6,793 nucleotides of DNA from Acidobacteriota bacterium (GTDB lineage Bacteria; Acidobacteriota; Terriglobia; Terriglobales; Acidobacteriaceae), in the NCBI GenBank assembly GCA_021780095.1, contig JAJXZK010000005.1, positions 1 to 6,793 of the forward strand. Direction: 5' to 3'. Below the pieces are notes generated by a model. That model saw only the letters and a list, made by a program, of their open reading frames with translations, searched no databases and had not been told where the DNA came from. Positions 6,029 through 6,793 of the stretch are shown here, piece by piece (position 1 is the first letter of the stretch; every line of letters begins with the position of its first letter). The translations under genes were made by a program, and so were the position numbers.

Positions 6029-6793
6029 ATGCGAGCCCTACTCCGCCCTCTGACCTGTATCTGCGTTTTCACGGCCGTGCTGATTCCTGCAAAATACGGG
6101 CGATCCCAGTCCGCTCCTAGCAGTACGACGCAACCGGCGAACACCCCCGCGCTTAGTCCCAAATGGGAGGAACTCACCGGACCAGACTTTATTCACGCGA
6201 TCCAACAGTCGCAAGGAGTCTGCCTTCTGCCCTTTGGCATCATTGAGAAACACGGCACCCAGCTCCCGATGGGCACGGATCTGATCGATGTCCGGTATGC
6301 ATCGCTCCATGCGGCCAAGCAGGAGTACGCGGTTGTATTTCCGCCCTATTACTTTGGTCAGATTGCGGAGGCCCGCCACGAGCCCGGAACGCTATCCTAT
6401 TCCGCGCAGTTGCAGATGGACCTGTTGCAGGCAACCACCAATGAGATGGCCCGCAACGGCTGTAAGAAAATCGTCATTGTGAACGGGCACGGCGGAAATG
6501 AAAGCCTTCTGCCTTACTTCGCGCAGTCGCAGCTCGAGTCACCAAAAGATTATGTCGTCTACATCTACGGCTTGCATCATCAGGCACCTGACGCTCCCCC
6601 GCTTAAGGACAAGGTGGACGAACATGCCGGAGAAACTGAGACTTCACTCATGACGGTATCGCGTCCCGATCTGGTGCACATGAATCGCGTCGGCCAGGAG
6701 TCGGGCGCGGATCAGGACCGGTTGCATCTTCCGCCCGGCGTGTACACCGGCATCTGGTGGTATGCGAAATTCCCGGATCACTACGCCGGCTAT
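6029..6793 (+). CDS. Exported creatininase-family amidohydrolase, 3' end outside window
   Basis: The frame is open from ATG 6029 to the window end (255 codons, no stop). Creatininase-family enzymes are metal-dependent cyclic amide hydrolases and related enzymes such as the mycofactocin protein MftE and FAPy deformylase ArfB. Residues 1-30 look like a signal peptide: a basic start (MRALLRPL), a hydrophobic core (TCICVFTAVLIP), and then a polar Ser/Gln/Pro/Thr-rich linker, so the protein is probably periplasmic or secreted. Metal-site motifs are present: IEKHGTQLPMGTD (Glu73, His75, Asp84), VNGHGGN (His154) and HAGETETS (Glu202). Two departures from common family sequences: Gln78 where HLP is usual, and NGHGGN instead of the NGHYEN of true creatininase, so creatinine is an unlikely substrate. 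A GGAG lies 5 nt upstream. The gene follows the RidA-like gene with no terminator between. The substrate is unknown. Confidence 0.88.
   Translation, partial: MRALLRPLTCICVFTAVLIPAKYGRSQSAPSSTTQPANTPALSPKWEELTGPDFIHAIQQSQGVCLLPFGIIEKHGTQLPMGTDLIDVRYASLHAAKQEYAVVFPPYYFGQIAEARHEPGTLSYSAQLQMDLLQATTNEMARNGCKKIVIVNGHGGNESLLPYFAQSQLESPKDYVVYIYGLHHQAPDAPPLKDKVDEHAGETETSLMTVSRPDLVHMNRVGQESGADQDRLHLPPGVYTGIWWYAKFPDHYAGY

Overview
The window reads as ordinary, gene-dense chromosomal DNA from a GC-rich bacterium. The gene mix suggests Acidobacteriota: BshA of bacillithiol synthesis, a DinB/YfiT-like protein, an exported creatininase-family protein, and a RidA paralogue. That assignment rests on protein style and gene mix only; no rRNA or other phylogenetic marker is present. 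There are eight protein genes, of which the first (bshA) and last (creatininase family) run off the window edges. I see no rRNA, tRNA, CRISPR array, insertion sequence, integrase or att site.

Layout. (1) Positions 1-608, + strand: the C-terminal half of the glycosyltransferase BshA. (2) Positions 575-1924, - strand: a LytS/YehU-type membrane sensor kinase, convergent with bshA and overlapping it by 34 bp. (3) Positions 1989-2654, + strand: GTP cyclohydrolase II (ribA), divergent from the kinase. Its ATG lies 6 nt after a perfect TATAAT, so its mRNA is probably leaderless. (4) Positions 2651-3223, - strand: a DinB-fold protein whose stop codon interlocks with that of ribA. (5) Positions 3325-4251, - strand: a P-loop (polynucleotide-kinase-like) ATPase with a long disordered N-terminus, followed by a good intrinsic terminator. 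(6) Positions 4512-5516, + strand: the glycolytic gene gap, with a strong Shine-Dalgarno sequence and a GC-rich palindrome upstream. (7) Positions 5625-5996 and 6029-6793, + strand: a RidA-family protein lacking the catalytic-type arginine, then an exported creatininase-family amidohydrolase, 32 bp apart and probably co-transcribed.

Functionally the genes are mostly unrelated housekeeping: thiol synthesis, riboflavin synthesis, glycolysis, signalling and amidohydrolase chemistry. Two links are plausible. BshA makes a bacillithiol precursor, and the DinB/YfiT fold includes bacillithiol S-transferases, so the DinB protein could use that thiol. The RidA-like protein and the creatininase-family protein may form a small operon. 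I found no convincing new multi-gene system; the second-look points are individual gene oddities and regulatory structures.
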